64,000 nt of DNA from Kosakonia arachidis (GCF_900116535.1 NZ_FPAU01000001.1:979218-1043217), one strand, 5' to 3'; counted from the first letter of the stretch, positions 1-9,503 are shown. The notes: generated by a model not told the origin, from the letters alone. Numbers and translations are program-made.

Positions 1-1284
1 ATTGTGATCGTAGGTGGTGGCGCTGGCGGTCTGGAACTGGCAACACAGTTAGGTAAAAAGCTGGGACGCAGTAAAAAAGCCAAAATTACGCTGGTCGATC
101 GTAACCACAGCCATTTATGGAAACCCCTACTGCACGAAGTGGCAACCGGTTCGCTGGATGAAGGTGTTGATGCGCTGAGCTACCTGGCTCACGCAAGGAA
201 TCATCATTTCCAGTTCCAACTGGGTTCTGTGGTGGATATTAACCGCGAAAGCAAAACCATCACCCTGGCGGAATTGCGTGATGAGAAGGGCGATCTGCTG
301 GTGCCTGAACGAAAACTGGCTTATGACACGCTGGTGATGGCACTGGGCAGTACCTCGAACGATTTCAACACGCCCGGCGTGAAAGAGCACTGCATCTTTC
401 TCGATAACCCACACCAGGCGCGTCGCTTCCATCAGGAAATGCTCAACCTGTTCCTGAAATATTCCTCTAACCTCGGTGCTAACGGCAAAGTCAATATTGC
501 GATTGTCGGTGGAGGCGCGACCGGCGTTGAACTCTCCGCAGAGTTACATAATGCGGTGAAACAGCTTCATAGCTACGGTTACAAAGGGCTGACGAATGAA
601 GCGCTGAACGTCACGCTGGTGGAAGCGGGTGAGCGCATTTTGCCAGCGCTGCCGCCGCGTATCTCCGGCGCCGCACATAATGAGCTGACCAAAATGGGCG
701 TACGCGTTCTGACCCAGACGATGGTCACCAGCGCCGACGAAGGCGGTCTGCATACCAAAGAGGGCGAATACATCAGAGCCGATCTGATGGTATGGGCGGC
801 GGGGATCAAGGCTCCGGACTTTATGAAAGAGATCGGCGGCCTGGAAACCAACCGCATCAATCAACTGGTGGTTGAGCCGACGCTACAAACGACGCGAGAT
901 GCGGATATTTACGCCATTGGCGACTGTGCTTCTTGCGCCCGTCCGGAAGGCGGATTTGTTCCGCCGCGCGCGCAGGCTGCTCATCAGATGGCCACTCTCG
1001 CGTTGCATAACATCCTGGCGCAGATCAAAGATAACCCGCTGAAATCTTACGCTTATAAGGATCACGGTTCATTGGTTTCTTTGTCGAACTTCTCTACCGT
1101 GGGTAGCCTGATGGGTAACCTGATGCGTGGTTCAATGATGATTGAGGGTCGTATCGCCCGTTTTGTATATATCTCGCTGTACCGTATGCACCAGATTGCG
1201 CTGCACGGCTATTTCAAAACGGGTCTGATGATGTTGGTCGGCAGTATTAACCGCGTGATCCGCCCGCGTCTGAAATTGCACTGA
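1..1284 (+). CDS. ndh: NADH dehydrogenase II (5' end cut by window)
   Basis: Respiratory NADH:quinone oxidoreductase of the single-subunit, non-proton-pumping type, a peripheral inner-membrane flavoprotein. The reading frame is open from base 1, and the first residues visible already belong to the N-terminal FAD-binding Rossmann motif (VGGGAGGLE). Only the start codon and roughly the first ten residues are therefore missing. A second dinucleotide-binding motif ([15 protein letters not shown]) for NADH lies near residue 165 of the visible part. The C-terminal amphipathic region that anchors Ndh to the membrane is present. It is followed by ycfJ, as in E. coli. Identity is near certain from whole-length similarity. 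Confidence 0.97.
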   Translation: MVIVGGGAGGLELATQLGKKLGRSKKAKITLVDRNHSHLWKPLLHEVATGSLDEGVDALSYLAHARNHHFQFQLGSVVDINRESKTITLAELRDEKGDLLVPERKLAYDTLVMALGSTSNDFNTPGVKEHCIFLDNPHQARRFHQEMLNLFLKYSSNLGANGKVNIAIVGGGATGVELSAELHNAVKQLHSYGYKGLTNEALNVTLVEAGERILPALPPRISGAAHNELTKMGVRVLTQTMVTSADEGGLHTKEGEYIRADLMVWAAGIKAPDFMKEIGGLETNRINQLVVEPTLQTTRDADIYAIGDCASCARPEGGFVPPRAQAAHQMATLALHNILAQIKDNPLKSYAYKDHGSLVSLSNFSTVGSLMGNLMRGSMMIEGRIARFVYISLYRMHQIALHGYFKTGLMMLVGSINRVIRPRLKLH

Positions 1285-1479
1285 TCCTGTTTCGCTGCTC
1301 TCCTGGTCGTCGGCCGGGGAGCAGTATATCTCGCTGCCTGGTGCGCGTATGCCGGTAGGAGAACTCTGAATATCCTCTTTTACACCACCTGTACCCCTAT
1401 TTTTTCGTATTTTCCGATTGGCTTTACTATTGCTCAAGTTGCAAAATTGTTACCAATAGTCAACCAGGGAGATAATCCT

Positions 1480-2019
1480 GTGAATAAATCAATGTTAGCG
1501 GGTATCGGTATTGGCGTGGCCGCTGCACTGGGCGTTGCCGCAGTGGCCAGCCTGAATGTTTTCGATCGCGGTCCTCAATATGCGCAGGTTGTTTCATCCA
1601 CGCCAATCAAGGAAACAGTAAAAACGCCGCGTCAGGAGTGTCGCAATGTTACCATGACGCATCGCCGCCCGGTGCAGGATGAGAACCGTATCACCGGTTC
1701 TGTACTTGGCGCAGTGGCTGGTGGTGTACTTGGTCACCAGTTCGGTGGCGGAAGAGGAAGGGATGTCGCAACAGTAGTCGGCGCGTTAGGTGGCGGGTAT
1801 GCTGGTAACCAACTCCAGGGCGGTATGCAGGAGCGTGACACCTATACCACCACCCAGCAGCGTTGCAGCACGGTATATGATAAATCGGAAAAAATGCTCG
1901 GCTACGACGTAACTTACAAAATCGGCGACCAGCAGGGAAAAATCCGCATGGATAAAGATCCGGGGACGCAGATTCCGCTGGATAAAAATGGTCAGTTGAT
2001 ACTGAATAACAACGCGTAA
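1480..2019 (+). CDS. ycfJ: YcfJ, glycine-zipper envelope protein
   Basis: A 179-residue protein, the same length as E. coli YcfJ. The GTG at 1480 is chosen because a purine-rich ribosome site (caggga, 1465-1470) precedes it and it gives the E. coli N terminus MNKSMLAG. Residues 5-25 form a hydrophobic signal or anchor segment. Residues 73-110 are a glycine-zipper domain (GxxxG repeats such as GAVAGGVLGHQFGGG), which in this family is thought to associate with membranes. The biochemical role is not established. It sits alone between ndh and a strong terminator. Confidence 0.93.
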   Translation: MNKSMLAGIGIGVAAALGVAAVASLNVFDRGPQYAQVVSSTPIKETVKTPRQECRNVTMTHRRPVQDENRITGSVLGAVAGGVLGHQFGGGRGRDVATVVGALGGGYAGNQLQGGMQERDTYTTTQQRCSTVYDKSEKMLGYDVTYKIGDQQGKIRMDKDPGTQIPLDKNGQLILNNNA

Positions 2020-2040
2020 AATAGTAGTACTCTGCATGTT

Positions 2041-2074
2041 GGCTCCCCATCGCTCAGGCTGGGGAGCCTTTTTT
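2041..2074 (+). terminator. Rho-independent terminator of ycfJ
   Basis: A perfect 8-bp stem, ggctcccc (2041-2048) with ggggagcc (2061-2068), is followed at once by six T residues (2069-2074), 21 bases past the ycfJ stop codon. This is a canonical intrinsic terminator for rightward transcription. Confidence 0.9.
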
Positions 2075-2111
2075 CACTAAAAAGCCTTACATTTTGCAAG
2101 GCTTAATCAAA

Positions 2112-2261
2112 TCAAATGAAATCGTGCTGTTTAACCAGCAGTAGCCCGGTGATGAGAACAGATATAAAAGCAAATAGTACGGAACCGCCTAACATAACCC
2201 ACAGACCAAATAACAATGTAATTACTATTAGCACTTTAATGAATGGTAATAGCAAAATCAT
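2112..2261 (-). CDS. Predicted small two-segment membrane protein (49 aa)
   Basis: A 49-codon leftward reading frame lies between the ycfJ terminator and comR. It begins with ATG (2261-2259), preceded at good spacing by AGAAGGAAA, and ends with TGA at 2114-2112. The product begins MILLLPFIKVLIVITLLFG and ends LLLVKQHDFI. It is almost entirely hydrophobic, reading as two short membrane-spanning segments (about residues 2-22 and 26-42) separated by a glycine pair (GG, 25-26), with a charged tail (KQHDF). I do not recognise the family. The ribosome site, hydrophobic pattern and lack of any competing gene favour a real small inner-membrane protein; conservation would have to confirm it. There is no overlap with known genes. 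Confidence 0.55.
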   Translation of the reverse strand: MILLLPFIKVLIVITLLFGLWVMLGGSVLFAFISVLITGLLLVKQHDFI

Positions 2262-2504
2262 CTCTATTTTCCTTCTGCTTGTGATCAGTCAGTGAAGTAC
2301 CCCTTTATCCTCGACAAGTCATGCATTACAGCGCGTAAAAATGAGAGCAAAGGAAGGCCAGTTGAACATGTCATCATGACGTTTATTATGTGTATCATTC
2401 TGCGAATGATTAGCAGAGCAATAATCACAATTAATAATAGCAAAGCAGGGGATTTAGCTGATAGTTTTTATCTATTATTGAAATATGATATCTCTATCAC
2501 AGAG

Positions 2505-2540
2505 ATAAAAAAAGAGACGGTTTCCCGTCTCAATTTTTTT
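2505..2540. terminator. Bidirectional terminator at the comR 3' end
   Basis: A perfect 7-bp stem gagacgg/ccgtctc (2514-2520 and 2525-2531) with a 4-base loop is flanked by an A-run on the left and a T-run on the right (2534-2540). It can therefore terminate transcription in both directions. It overlaps the last codon of comR and would serve chiefly for comR, which reads leftward. Confidence 0.85.
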
Positions 2541-3174
2541 ATGCCTTGATCAAATTCGGCCACAGTCGCAAGGTGGTGCGCGTGATCTGTAGCAGCTTCT
2601 CAACGCTTGCACCTTCGCGTGCGCTGATCGACATTCCCTGCAAAACACAACCAAGGAATTCAGCGAGCGCCTGCGGATCCGCATCCATCGGGATCTCACC
2701 GCGCTGCTGGCGCTGGGTGAGGAACTGGAGCAGGGTGTCTTCCTGCTGCGCATGCCGTGCTTTTATTGTTTGCGAGATGGCCTGCGAAGAAGCTGCCAGC
2801 GTCGCCGAGGTGTTGATCATAAAACAACCGGCTGGCGTATCGGTGCTGGTGAAGCACTTTGCCACCGCGGTGAAATAATCCAACAGCGCGGTTTCTACCG
2901 GTTTGTCCTCGCAGAGAAGCTGGGCTTCGTGCTGTCGGGCGAACCGCGCAATATAGCGATCGAGTACCGCACGGAACAACCCCTCTTTATTGGTGAACTC
3001 AGCGTACAGCGTCGGCGCTTTCGCTCCGGTGGCTTCCACGAGATCGGATAATGATGTGGCTTCGTAGCCATGCTGCCAGAACAGCGTCATGGCTTTGTCG
3101 AGCGCCGCTTCCCTGTCGAACACTTTCGGTCGGCCACGGCATTTTTTGGTGCAACTGGTGACTTCACTGGTCAT
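2539..3174 (-). CDS. comR: TetR-family repressor ComR (YcfQ)
   Basis: TetR-family transcriptional repressor of 211 residues, matching E. coli ComR. In E. coli ComR represses the adjacent bhsA (comC) gene and is relieved by copper. The helix-turn-helix is at about residues 38-60 (GYEATSLSDLVEATGAKAPT). The C-terminal ligand-binding region carries the family's conserved QGMSISAREGAS stretch. The ATG at 3174 is chosen to match the E. coli N-terminal length; an in-frame upstream extension to 3261 lacks similarity. It is divergent from bhsA, with 242 bp between the start codons. Confidence 0.92.
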   Translation of the reverse strand: MTSEVTSCTKKCRGRPKVFDREAALDKAMTLFWQHGYEATSLSDLVEATGAKAPTLYAEFTNKEGLFRAVLDRYIARFARQHEAQLLCEDKPVETALLDYFTAVAKCFTSTDTPAGCFMINTSATLAASSQAISQTIKARHAQQEDTLLQFLTQRQQRGEIPMDADPQALAEFLGCVLQGMSISAREGASVEKLLQITRTTLRLWPNLIKA

Positions 3175-3324
3175 ATTGCCGCTTAACCTTTGTTGGTTTG
3201 TTGAACAACCATTATAAAAATAATCCTCGCCAATGACCAGCAGCAAATAGCACATATTCATAAAAGATATGCTTATGAAATTTAAGCAATTAATATTTTA
3301 ATTAACAATCATTACAAAAATATG

Positions 3325-3354
3325 TTGACCCGTGATGAAGATCACACTTACTAT
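3325..3354 (+). promoter_or_regulatory. Sigma-70 promoter of bhsA with a CRP-like palindrome in the spacer
   Basis: TTGACC (3325-3330) and TACTAT (3349-3354), 18 bp apart, fit a sigma-70 promoter about 60 bp upstream of the bhsA ATG. The spacer contains CGTGA-N6-TCACA (3331-3346), close to the CRP consensus TGTGA-N6-TCACA. A second inverted repeat, AGTTA-A-TAACT (3372-3382), lies just downstream and is a candidate ComR operator. The promoter call is from consensus; the regulator assignments are inference. Confidence 0.5.
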
Positions 3355-3416
3355 TTACCTATCGATCGTTAAGTTAATAACTAACGACATCTTTATCTTT
3401 ATTCAGGAAAACAATC

Positions 3417-3674
3417 ATGAAAAACACCACTACGCTTTTTGCCGCCGCTGCACTCAGTGCGCTTTCTTTTGCCAGCTTTGCTGCCGTTGAAGTTCAGTCT
3501 GCGCCGACCGGTCAGCAGGAAGTTGCGGCTATTGGCGTCAGTGCGGGTTCAGATCTCTCTTCCGTTGAAGCTAAACTGGCACAAAAAGCTGACGAAATGG
3601 GCGCGAAATCTTTCCGCATCACTTCAGTGACCGGCTCTGACAACCTGCACGGTACCGCAGTGCTGTACAAATAA
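3417..3674 (+). CDS. bhsA: BhsA, stress-induced outer-membrane/periplasmic protein
   Basis: An 85-residue protein of the YhcN/BhsA (DUF1471) family. Residues 1-22 are a typical signal peptide, with cleavage after ASFA. The mature domain contains the family pattern AIGVSAGSDLSSVEAKLAQKADEMGAKSFRITSVTG. In E. coli, BhsA (YcfR/ComC) influences biofilm formation, multiple-stress resistance and outer-membrane copper permeability, and is repressed by ComR. Here it sits divergently beside comR, which supports the same regulation. Confidence 0.95.
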   Translation: MKNTTTLFAAAALSALSFASFAAVEVQSAPTGQQEVAAIGVSAGSDLSSVEAKLAQKADEMGAKSFRITSVTGSDNLHGTAVLYK

Positions 3675-3705
3675 ATCTCCCCTCTCTCCCCTATGCCACT
3701 GCAAT

Positions 3706-3745
3706 AAAAAAGGCCCAGCTTAAAGCCCCGGGCCTTTCTTTTTCA
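3706..3745. terminator. Bidirectional terminator between bhsA and ldtC
   Basis: The stem aaaggccc (3709-3716) pairs with gggccttt (3730-3737). It is preceded by an A-run and followed by ctttttc, so it can act for rightward bhsA and for leftward ldtC, whose stop codon is at 3753. Confidence 0.85.
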
Positions 3746-3752
3746 CTCCGTT

Positions 3753-4718
3753 TTACATTGCCAGTAAGGCTCTCTCACTATGACGTGTAACGTCAACCGG
3801 CATACCAGAGCGAATCTCTATTGCGTAGTTTATGATGCTGGCATCGCTATGGGCATCGTCTTTGAAGGCCTGCATTGCGGCATTCAGCACGATGGGCAGC
3901 GTTTTCGGATCGTCATCTATCGATTTTGACAGTGGTTGATGTACTTCAACCAGTCGTTTACCGTCCGGCTCAACCGACGCTTTCATCGGTGTATTAATGA
4001 TGTTTACCGCTGTTCCTGGCGTCACGCTGGCAAACAGACTGGAAATATCCGCATCGCGCAGGCGAATGCAGCCGGAGCTGACGCGCATGCCGATACCGAA
4101 ATCAGCATTGGTGCCGTGCAGTAGATAAACCCCGCCAAACGCGGCAAGACGGATCGCATGATGCCCCATCGGATTACCCGGGCCGGCGGGCATCACCACA
4201 GGCAGCTCAATCCCCTGAGCCTTGTAACGTGCGCGGATATTGGCCGTTGGCGTCCAGGTGGGGTTTGCGCGTTTATCCGAAACCGTGGTGACCATTGTTG
4301 GCGTCAGGGTATCGCCACCTAACTGACCAATCCCGATCGGATAAACGCTCACTTCATTTTTTCCCGGTGGATAGTAATAGAGGCGCAGTTCCGCGAGGTT
4401 AATCACAATACCTTTGCGCGGAACATCCGGCAGCAGGGTTTGTAGTGGGATCGTCAGCACGCTGCCAGCTCTTGGCACATAAGGGTCGATGCCCGGGTTT
4501 GCCTGCAACAAAGCGAGAAAACCAACACTATATTTTTTTGCGATCGCCTCCAGTGAACCGCCATCATTTTGCACAATATGATAGCGGTTTTCTCCTACCA
4601 GACGGCTGCCCTCTGCCGGTAATGGCCAGCTATTTGCCCGTGCGGGCAGGGTGAGGGTAGTGATGGCCGCAACGGTGAGGAGGATGATCCCACAGGTTAA
4701 ACGCGCAATTTTTCTCAT
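3753..4718 (-). CDS. ldtC: L,D-transpeptidase LdtC (YcfS)
   Basis: Periplasmic L,D-transpeptidase. In E. coli it is one of the enzymes attaching Braun lipoprotein to the meso-diaminopimelate residue of peptidoglycan. From the start used here the protein has 321 residues (E. coli 320): signal peptide 1-28 (cleavage near ARA-N), a LysM-like domain at about 46-90 (YHIVQNDGGSLEAIAKKY), and a YkuD catalytic domain at about 105-230. The signature HGTNADFGIG...SSGCIRL places the catalytic His and Cys at about 201 and 217. ATG 4718 is preferred because a GGA lies 8 bases upstream; ATG 4724 in the same frame is possible. Confidence 0.93.
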   Translation of the reverse strand: MRKIARLTCGIILLTVAAITTLTLPARANSWPLPAEGSRLVGENRYHIVQNDGGSLEAIAKKYSVGFLALLQANPGIDPYVPRAGSVLTIPLQTLLPDVPRKGIVINLAELRLYYYPPGKNEVSVYPIGIGQLGGDTLTPTMVTTVSDKRANPTWTPTANIRARYKAQGIELPVVMPAGPGNPMGHHAIRLAAFGGVYLLHGTNADFGIGMRVSSGCIRLRDADISSLFASVTPGTAVNIINTPMKASVEPDGKRLVEVHQPLSKSIDDDPKTLPIVLNAAMQAFKDDAHSDASIINYAIEIRSGMPVDVTRHSERALLAM

Positions 4719-4842
4719 TATCATAATCCATGCAAATATCAAGGTTATTTATATACAACTTTATGATGGGATTATGGTTGGTCAGGGTGTCGGGAAGCCC
4801 TGGCTATTGCAAACTATTTGTAAATATTGCGAAAAATAACAG

Positions 4843-4861
4843 GCCGGGCAGGTGGCCCGGC
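4843..4861 (-). terminator. Hairpin downstream of mfd
   Basis: A perfect 7-bp inverted repeat gccgggc/gcccggc (4843-4849, 4855-4861) with a 5-base loop lies 10 bp past the mfd stop. In the leftward direction it is followed by a T-rich stretch (ctgttattttt), so it is a likely terminator for mfd. Confidence 0.65.
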
Positions 4862-4871
4862 GTAGAGACCG

Positions 4872-7800
4872 TCAGTCGATGGCATTTTCGGCCAGCTGTT
4901 GCATAAAATTACGTACCCAGCCCATGCGAGTTTTCCGTTCGCTCAGATCCTGCATAAACTTCAGCCGCGTCGGGCCATCCAGACGGAAATGCTGCGGCTG
5001 CTTCTGTAGCAGACCAATCAGCCACACCGGGTTGACCTTGTTTTTCTCGTTGAACTCGATGATGCCGCCTTTTTCATTGCCTTCCAGTTTACGGATCCCC
5101 AGCTTCTGTGCTTGCTGGCGCAGCAGGGCGATATCCAGCAGATTACGCGCTGCATCCGGTAGCAGACCAAAGCGATCGATCAGCTCGACTTTAATCTCTT
5201 CCAGCGTGTTCGCATCTTTCGCGCTGGCGATGCGTTTATAGAACGACAGCCGCGTATTAACATCAGGAATAAAATCGTCCGGCAACAGTGAAGGCATGCG
5301 CAGTTCGACCTCGGTCTGCTGGCTGGTTAAATCCTCCAGCGACGGTTCGCGACCAGCTTTCAGCGCATCAACTGCGTTTTCCAGCAGTTCCATATACAGC
5401 GAGAAGCCGATGGTTTCCATCTGGCCGCTCTGATCTTCACCGAGCAGTTCACCCGCCCCACGGATCTCCAGATCGTGCGTTGCCAGCGCAAAACCTGCAC
5501 CCAAATCCTCCAGCGACGCGATAGCTTCCAGCCTTTTTTGCGCGTCGGTAGTCATCGCTTTCGGGTGCGGCGTCAGCAGCCAGGCGTAGGCCTGGTGGTG
5601 TGAGCGGCCAACGCGTCCGCGCAGTTGGTGCAACTGGGCGAGGCCAAAGTGGTCTGCGCGTTCGATAATAATGGTATTGGCGGTCGGAATATCGATCCCG
5701 GTTTCAATGATGGTGGTGCAGACCAGCACGTTAAAACGCTGATGATGGAAATCGTTCATCACCCGTTCCAGTTCACGCTCCCGCATCTGTCCGTGGCCGA
5801 TAGCGATACGCGCTTCCGGCACCAGCTCTGCCAGCCTGTCGGCGGCTTTCTGGATATTTTCCACATCGTTATACAAGTAATAGACCTGTCCGCCGCGCAG
5901 TACTTCACGCAGAATGGCCTCACGCACCACCAGGCTATCGTACTCCCGAACAAATGTTTTCACCGCCAGGCGGCGCGCCGGTGGTGTGGCAATAATTGAC
6001 AGGTCGCGCATCCCGCTCATTGCCATATTCAGCGTGCGCGGGATCGGCGTCGCCGTCAGTGTCAGAATATCGACATCGGCACGCATCGCTTTAATGCGTT
6101 CTTTATGGCGCACGCCGAAACGGTGTTCTTCGTCGACAATCAACAGTCCGAGATCTTTCAGTTTCACATCGCTTTGCAGCAGTTTGTGTGTACCGATCAG
6201 AATGTCGATTTTGCCCTCAGCGGCCTGTTCAAGAATTTGTGACTGCTCTTTGGCGCTGCGAAAGCGTGATAGCATCTCAATGCGCACTGGCCAGTTGGCA
6301 AAACGGTCGCGGAAGTTATCAAAGTGTTGCTGCGCCAGCAGGGTAGTCGGCACCAGCACCGCCACCTGCTTGTTGTTTTCAACCGCAAGGAATGCCGCCC
6401 GCATCGCCACTTCGGTTTTACCGAAACCTACATCGCCGCACACCAGACGATCCATTGCCAGCGGCTGGCACATATCACTGAGTACGGCGTTGATCGCCTG
6501 TGCCTGATCCGGCGTGGTTTCGAAGGGGAAACCATCGCAGAACAGTTGATATTGTTCACGATCATGCTTGAAGGCAAAACCTGCTTTTGCCGCGCGCTGT
6601 GCATAGATATCCAGCAACTCAGCCGCCACATCACGCACTTTTTCCGCCGCTTTCTGCCGCGCCCGCATCCAGGCATCACTGCCCAGTTTATGCAGCGGGG
6701 CACTCTCCTCTGCGCCACCCGCATAGCGGCTGATAAGATGCAGCGAAGAGACCGGGACATAAAGTTTGGCGTCACCGGCGTACATCAGCATCAAGTATTC
6801 GCCTTTAATACCGCCAGCTTCCAGCGTCGTCATACCGGCATAACGCCCGACACCATGCTCCAGATGTACTACCGGCTGGCCGTCATGCAGCTCCGCAAGG
6901 TTACGGATCAGCGTGTCAGGATTAATTGTCCGCCGGGTATCCTGGCGGCGGCGCGCAACGCGCTCGCCCAGCAGATCGCTTTCGCATATCAGTGCCCGGT
7001 TACGCAGGGTATCGATAAAACCGTGCTCCGCCGCGCCGATCATCATCCAGGCTCCCGGCGCTGAAGCTTCGTCGAGACGTAAAATGTGTTTTGGCGTCAC
7101 GTTAATGCGTGCCAGCAATTCAATCAGTGCTTCGCGGCGGCCTTCGCTCTCGACCGAGAAAATTACGGGGCCACTGAAGGACTCAAGGAACTTACGCAGA
7201 TTCTCCAGCGGTGATTTTTGCTGCGCCTGTACCGCCAGCTCCGGCAATGCGCGATAACCGAGATTAACGTGTGCGGCTTTTTCACTGAGCCGTTCAGTTT
7301 TGAGCTGGATACGCGGCCATTTTTTCAGTTCGCTGAACAGAGTGTCGCTGCGTAGCCATAAGCTTTCCGGCGGCAACAACGGGCGCATTGGATCCACTCC
7401 GCGGCTCTCGAAACGCGCCTGCGTATCCTGTTGAAAATGTTCCGCGCTGGCCTCCAGATCGCCGGTACTCATCAGCAGCGTATTCGCCGGGAAGTAGCTA
7501 AACAGCGGCGACAGCGGTTCGCTAAAGAACAGCGGCTGCCAGTATTCGATCCCGGCGGGCAAGGTGCCTTTGCTCACTTGCTGATAAATGTGTTCTGCAT
7601 CGCGTTTCACCTCAAACCGATCGCGCCACTGGCTGCGGAACAGCTCAATGGCGTTTTTATCGGTCGGGAATTCATGCGCGGGCAGTAAATTAATTGCTTC
7701 AACCTCTTCCAGTGTGCGCTGGGTATCGGCGTCGAACAACCGCAAGCTGTCGATTTCATCGTCGAAAAAGTCGAGACGGAACGGTTGATCGCTACCCATC

Positions 7801-8318
7801 GGGAAGAGGTCCAGCAGCGCCCCGCGCGTGGCATACTCGCCGTGCTCCATCACCTGATCAACATGGCGGTAACCGGCGCTGTCCAGCTGCGCGCGCAACT
7901 GATCGCGAGACAGCCGCTGCCCTTTTTTCATCACCAGCGCATGGCCGTGCAGATAGTTGTGCGGGCAGACGCGCTGCATCAGGGTATTTACCGGCACAAT
8001 CAGCACACCGTGCTGCATGGACGGCAGTTGATAAAGGGTGGAAAGACGGGAGGAGATGATCTCCTGGTGCGGTGAAAAGCTGTCATAGGGCAGCGTTTCC
8101 CAGTCGGCCAGATTCATCACCAGATTATCGGTAAACTGGCTTATCTCATCCTGCAAGCGTAGGGCGTTTTGCATATCGGGTGCGATCAGCACCACAGGAC
8201 CTGCATGGCGCTCAATGATTTCCGCCACTTCGGTGGCACAGGCGGCACCAGTGAGTTCGCCAAACTGGCGCTGGTCACCCGCTTTGGTCGGCAGTGAATA
8301 ACGATATTGTTCAGGCAT
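4872..8318 (-). CDS. mfd: Transcription-repair coupling factor Mfd
   Basis: An ATP-dependent DNA translocase that removes RNA polymerase stalled at lesions and recruits UvrA. It is 1148 residues, exactly the E. coli length when begun at ATG 8318 (MPEQYRYS). The N-terminal third is the UvrB-homology module that binds UvrA. The region around residues 480-545 (VVHLEHGVGRYAGM) is the RNA-polymerase-interacting domain. The RecG-like motor has Walker A CGDVGFGKTEVA near residue 630 and the DEEH box (DEEHRFGVRHKER). The C-terminal autoinhibitory domain is complete. No anomalies were seen. It is convergent with nothing and reads toward ldtC. Confidence 0.98.
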   Translation of the reverse strand: MPEQYRYSLPTKAGDQRQFGELTGAACATEVAEIIERHAGPVVLIAPDMQNALRLQDEISQFTDNLVMNLADWETLPYDSFSPHQEIISSRLSTLYQLPSMQHGVLIVPVNTLMQRVCPHNYLHGHALVMKKGQRLSRDQLRAQLDSAGYRHVDQVMEHGEYATRGALLDLFPMGSDQPFRLDFFDDEIDSLRLFDADTQRTLEEVEAINLLPAHEFPTDKNAIELFRSQWRDRFEVKRDAEHIYQQVSKGTLPAGIEYWQPLFFSEPLSPLFSYFPANTLLMSTGDLEASAEHFQQDTQARFESRGVDPMRPLLPPESLWLRSDTLFSELKKWPRIQLKTERLSEKAAHVNLGYRALPELAVQAQQKSPLENLRKFLESFSGPVIFSVESEGRREALIELLARINVTPKHILRLDEASAPGAWMMIGAAEHGFIDTLRNRALICESDLLGERVARRRQDTRRTINPDTLIRNLAELHDGQPVVHLEHGVGRYAGMTTLEAGGIKGEYLMLMYAGDAKLYVPVSSLHLISRYAGGAEESAPLHKLGSDAWMRARQKAAEKVRDVAAELLDIYAQRAAKAGFAFKHDREQYQLFCDGFPFETTPDQAQAINAVLSDMCQPLAMDRLVCGDVGFGKTEVAMRAAFLAVENNKQVAVLVPTTLLAQQHFDNFRDRFANWPVRIEMLSRFRSAKEQSQILEQAAEGKIDILIGTHKLLQSDVKLKDLGLLIVDEEHRFGVRHKERIKAMRADVDILTLTATPIPRTLNMAMSGMRDLSIIATPPARRLAVKTFVREYDSLVVREAILREVLRGGQVYYLYNDVENIQKAADRLAELVPEARIAIGHGQMRERELERVMNDFHHQRFNVLVCTTIIETGIDIPTANTIIIERADHFGLAQLHQLRGRVGRSHHQAYAWLLTPHPKAMTTDAQKRLEAIASLEDLGAGFALATHDLEIRGAGELLGEDQSGQMETIGFSLYMELLENAVDALKAGREPSLEDLTSQQTEVELRMPSLLPDDFIPDVNTRLSFYKRIASAKDANTLEEIKVELIDRFGLLPDAARNLLDIALLRQQAQKLGIRKLEGNEKGGIIEFNEKNKVNPVWLIGLLQKQPQHFRLDGPTRLKFMQDLSERKTRMGWVRNFMQQLAENAID

Positions 8319-8429
8319 AGAAGATGTCGGAGTCTCTTGTGGATATACCCCCACATGGGGGCATATCACTGATACGCAATCCCTTGATTATCCGCGATTG
8401 CGTCATTTTAGCCAAGACCAACGCATGGA

Positions 8430-9503
8430 TCAGCGCGCGGTAGCGGTCTGGCGAAGTTTTGCCGGGAGGGTGAAAAAGAGATCGCCAAACAAGGCGCTGG
8501 AGAGTTTACGCACCAGCAATCCAAACAGCGTACAGATAAGCAACGTCGCAAATGGATAGACCAGCAGCAGCGCCAGTTCGGCTTGCGGTGGCCAGACACC
8601 GGTATTCAGTGGTTTGACCAGCGCCAGGCTTAATCCTTCAAGCAGAATGCGATGAGTGGTATAAATTGCCAGCGTATTGCTGCCCACCACATTCAATAGG
8701 CTCTTTTCACTCGGCGAGAAACGCTGCTCCAGTTCCCAGAACAGCCGCATAATGGCGACAATAGAGAGCAGGCAGAGTGGCAACGGCATTGTGAACACCC
8801 ACAGGCCGAAGGCCACAACCATTGCGAGGGCAAACAGAACGCCGTAACGGCGAATTGGTACGTTTTTGACCCACGCCATCAGGCTTGCGCCATACCAGGC
8901 GCCCAGCGAGTAGAAAATCATATTGCGCACTACGCTGTTCATTCCCCACCACGGCAGCGGCAGATAATTGATCGCCAGACTGCACAGGATAGTCAGCGCC
9001 AGCATCGGCACCTTCCAGCGGCTCAGCAATTTGCACAGGGTGAAATAAACCACCAGTGCATACAAATACCACAGGCTGGTGCTGGCGGTGAGCATCCCTT
9101 GTAAAAACTCAACCCAGCTACCCGCGTAAGCGGCATTCGCGGCGTTGGTCAGATCACGCTCCGGTGCCAGCCACGCACTAAGCTGGCTTAAGCCTATCCA
9201 TTGCAACACGCCCCACAGTACCAGCACATATACAATGCTCCAGATGCGTTTATCGATGCTCTCTTTCCACGGCACCTCATCGATATAGCGGCGGATTAAA
9301 TAGCCGGAGATAAAAAAGAACACCGGCATGCGAAAAGGCGCGAGGTAAAGATTGGAGTAGACCCAGCACTTCGAGAGTGTTTGCGACCATGGATGCTGGA
9401 ATAAATTAAGCTGCGGATAGAAGGTAATCACGGAGTGGTAAACCACCACCATACAAATACATAGCCCTTTAATTTGGTTAAGCCACAAAGCTTTTTGTTT
9501 CAC
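8430..9503 (-). CDS. ycfT: YcfT, inner-membrane acyltransferase-3 family protein
   Basis: A 357-residue polytopic inner-membrane protein, the same length as E. coli YcfT and recognisable throughout (QIKGLCICMVVVYHSVITFYP at the N terminus). It belongs to the acyltransferase-3 family of integral-membrane O-acyltransferases. The conserved His in VYHS and the RMPVFFFISGYL motif are typical of that family. The acyl acceptor is unknown. It is the leftward partner of the divergent lolC start region. Confidence 0.88.
   Translation of the reverse strand: MKQKALWLNQIKGLCICMVVVYHSVITFYPQLNLFQHPWSQTLSKCWVYSNLYLAPFRMPVFFFISGYLIRRYIDEVPWKESIDKRIWSIVYVLVLWGVLQWIGLSQLSAWLAPERDLTNAANAAYAGSWVEFLQGMLTASTSLWYLYALVVYFTLCKLLSRWKVPMLALTILCSLAINYLPLPWWGMNSVVRNMIFYSLGAWYGASLMAWVKNVPIRRYGVLFALAMVVAFGLWVFTMPLPLCLLSIVAIMRLFWELEQRFSPSEKSLLNVVGSNTLAIYTTHRILLEGLSLALVKPLNTGVWPPQAELALLLVYPFATLLICTLFGLLVRKLSSALFGDLFFTLPAKLRQTATAR

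Noticed and set aside
2292-2549. An 85-codon rightward frame between the small membrane protein and comR
   Set aside because: It starts with GTG without a ribosome site, runs through the comR terminator hairpin and shows no recognisable motif.
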